From Oreocharis arfaki (taxonomy: Eukaryota; Chordata; Aves; Passeriformes; Paramythiidae): 64,000 nt of DNA. Shown here in pieces: positions 61,942 to 64,000 of this stretch. Below the pieces are notes generated by a model. That model was not told where the DNA came from. It did not search any database and saw nothing but the letters and a program-made list of their open reading frames with translations. Location: contig VZRR01003432.1 of assembly GCA_013398015.1 (NCBI GenBank), positions 6,804 to 70,803 of the forward strand. Reading direction: 5' to 3'. Position numbers and translations under genes: made by a program. Position 1 is the stretch's first letter; every line of letters starts with the position of its first letter.

Positions 61942-62640
61942 CAGAGGAAGACTGTAACATGAAATTCCCAATCAATTTTTTGGAAATCAGCATAGGCTAG
62001 GTGGATTCTCAAAGGAGGGGACACAAAGACTGAAAGCAGATGTAAACACAGACTGAATCAAAATAAATTAAACACTGCAGCAGTCATGGAAACCTGGAAA
62101 GTGTTTTGTCACTGTATTTTTCTGAAAGCAAGTATTTACAAAAAGACTCCTTGGCAACAGCAAGACAATACTGAAAAGCAGGGATATCTTTTAGAACCAT
62201 CAATTACGTGCATGACAGCTGATATTTCATATTAGAGATACAGTCTGGACATCTATCCAGAGAAGATTCTTCTTTTTCCTTTGCATTTTCCTACAGCATT
62301 TTTGTTGCAATGCAAAGAGCAAGCAGATGATGTGTTCCTTTCCAAAATGGAGAATGGAATGGACATGGAGTCTACTTATACATTGCCAATTATTTGAATG
62401 GGCAAGGAAGAAATTTGTTCCACAAAAATAACCAGCAAAAGTAGTATAATAAGAAAAGTAGAAAATTGTGGCCTTAGGTCAAAATGAATTGTGCCAGAGT
62501 AACTATAGAGAAATCCTTGCTTCTTTTTGCCTGATCTCTTCTATCTTGACTCCTCGTCCTGAATATCCTGTCGTTCTGATGGTGATATTGTTGTGTACTC
62601 GTTGAGCTCAAACAGCTGAAAACAGATCTGCAGCATTGTA

Positions 62641-62927
62641 GAACCGTAGAATCATAAACCAGTTTGGGTTGGAAGAGACCTTTAAAGTCCATGTGGTTCA
62701 ACTCCCCTGCCGTGAGCAGAGACATCTTCAACTAGAACAGGTTACTCCAAACCCAGTCCAGCTCAACCTTGAATGTTTTCAGGGATGGCACATCCAGCAT
62801 TCTCTGGGCACTCTGTGCCAGCCTCATTATAAAAGAGCTCTTCCTCATATCTAATCTAAATCGATCCTCTTTTGGTTTAAAACCATTCCCCCCGTCCTAT
62901 CCTATAATCTCAGAAGACATTTGAAAG
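62641..62927 (-). mobile_element. CR1 LINE, 3' end fragment, reverse orientation
   Basis: On the plus strand it reads 'gaaccgtagaatcataaacc', 'gtttgggttggaagagacct', 'ttaaagtccatgtggttcaa', 'ctcaaccttgaatgttttca', 'gggatggcacatccagcat' and 'agctcttcctcatatctaat', then 'tttaaaaccattccccccg' and 'tcctatcctataatctca'. This is a classic complementary-strand CR1 order. It is well recognisable, moderately diverged and 5'-truncated near 62927. Confidence 0.94.
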
Positions 62928-64000
62928 TCTCTAATGGGCAAGACCGAAGGTCTGTTGGGACTTAGAGGAGTCACTACAGAAGAATCTAAGGGAATAGAAA
63001 TCTTTCCTCAGTGCTCTCAGAAGAGCTCTGAGTCTGGCTATGCTGGAGCCATGCAGCTGTAACAACTTCCAGCCATGTGCTGCTGGAAGTGTGTTACACT
63101 CACAGAAGTAGTTCTGGATAGATTTGGTTTGTTTTACAGACGTAGAATGGGCCATGTACAGAGATGTTAGAGTCAGAAAATCTCTTACAGCTCACAGAGA
63201 ATGAATTGCAGTTCCTATCTGTTTCTAGCTGATTCCTAGGTCTGAATTGCCTGTGCTCAGCACCTTTTACCATCATAAGATGTCCTGGATCATGCATGGG
63301 TAACCTGGCTTTCTGCTCCAGAGCTGAAGAACTCTTCCTCACATTAGCAAAGGTATTTTAATCCATCATGATGTTACTTCACTGCCCCCTTTTCTTGTTG
63401 ATCCGTGCATGTTAACTCTCCTGTGTCAGAACCTGGGCAGAAAGGAAACTCACACCATTATCTTCCTGGTGAATCCACATATACGTGTTAGCTAAATGCA
63501 GGATTTGGAGCAGCTTTTCTCTGTCCATGAGTTGTTTGTATTTCACAGGGTGTAGTTAGTGTCACAGTCCAGTGTCTGTAACAACTTGGCTTCATGAAAC
63601 TGCATGTTCATTAATGCAATTGCTATACTGGGAGATATTCTACACAGCCCATTTCATACTGATGGGTTTCTTTTGATCTCATTTGGTATTAACCACCATT
63701 ATTTTCTCTCCTCAATAGCTTTTCTCAGTCTTTAAATTCCCTGATGCCCCAAATGCGTTGGCTGTACTCAGCACTTTAGTGTTGGTCTGGAGATGCAAAC
63801 TCCACTGGAAAAATTGGTTTGGGGTGACATGGGTATTTATGCTAGCCAGCTAGAACAATTTTAAAAATATTTGTGCTATTCTGAGGTCTAGTTATTCATG
63901 TTCCTGACTTTACAGGTGCTCTGAGAAGAATTTGCTATCAGTTTTTGTTTCTGTGTGTACTGTGGCATGTGTTCCAGGTAGTTTTTATCGGAATATAGTA
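62928..64000. other. Non-genic sequence
   Basis: No gene or repeat recognised to the end of the window. Two overlapping minus-strand frames of 74-80 codons at 62.9-63.3 kb have no recognisable product. Confidence 0.5.

Larger units (their letters stand above)
57080..62640. other. Non-genic, largely AT-rich sequence
   Basis: No gene recognised. It holds a 19-T run at 60245-60263, a 14-T run at 61928-61941 and a T/GTT-rich patch at 59606-59632. A minus-strand frame of 129 codons (59142-59531) is the longest in the window but shows no domain and no gene context. Confidence 0.5.

Noticed and set aside
61928..61944. Poly-T followed by CAG as a splice acceptor
   Set aside because: The sequence after it has no open exon-like frame or donor in a reasonable distance.
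1..64000. CRISPR array, operon, phage or bacterial gene cluster
   Set aside because: Repeats are eukaryotic retroelements, coding density is nil and no regularly spaced repeats occur. The window is vertebrate DNA.

Overview
The window looks like 64 kb of bird (avian) nuclear DNA. At least eleven stretches resemble CR1, the dominant avian LINE. Several end in the typical CR1 tail (a 'ccttccaac...' block followed by copies of 'attctatg' or 'ttctgtga'). There is also a tRNA-Ile-derived SINE carrying a CR1 tail, and LTR sequence of avian endogenous-retrovirus type. From what I recall of the literature, tRNA-Ile/CR1 SINEs of this sort are known from passerines and some relatives, so a songbird or near relative is a reasonable but unproven guess. 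Two single N bases (15473, 42822) lie in low-complexity sequence and suggest a draft assembly.

I find no protein-coding gene I can support. The longest open frames are under 130 codons, scattered over both strands, and none reads as a recognisable protein except fragments inside CR1 copies. There is no CpG-rich promoter-like block, no rRNA, no functional tRNA and no CRISPR array. The simplest reading is intergenic sequence or a large intron on a gene-poor chromosome segment.

Layout: 0-26 kb is the CR1-rich part. It holds a 3' fragment (1.6 kb), a head-to-head pair (3.9-5.2 kb), a decayed copy keeping pieces of the endonuclease and reverse transcriptase frames (7.2-8.3 kb), a short LTR stub (10.75 kb), a CA/TA microsatellite (15.4 kb), and further fragments at 17.2, 19.4, 21.1 and 25.7 kb. 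From 26 to 51.5 kb I see no CR1. That part holds a 17-bp perfect hairpin beside a tandem duplication (32.4 kb), the SINE (40.4 kb), a possible minus-strand LTR end (41.8 kb), a small duplication with an N (42.8 kb) and a solo LTR (45.1 kb). From 51.5 kb to the end, CR1 fragments return at 51.5, 57.0 and 62.6 kb among AT-rich single-copy sequence.

No set of genes works together here. The history visible is of retrotransposon insertion and decay. The SINE tail shares an exact 18-nt block with the CR1 copy at 4.5-5.2 kb, as expected if a CR1 of that type mobilised the SINE. I did not find a convincing new biological system. The observations most worth checking are the SINE, the 32.5-kb hairpin and a possible exon at 49.64 kb. 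All repeat calls rest on recognising family consensus by eye; no alignment or database search was run.
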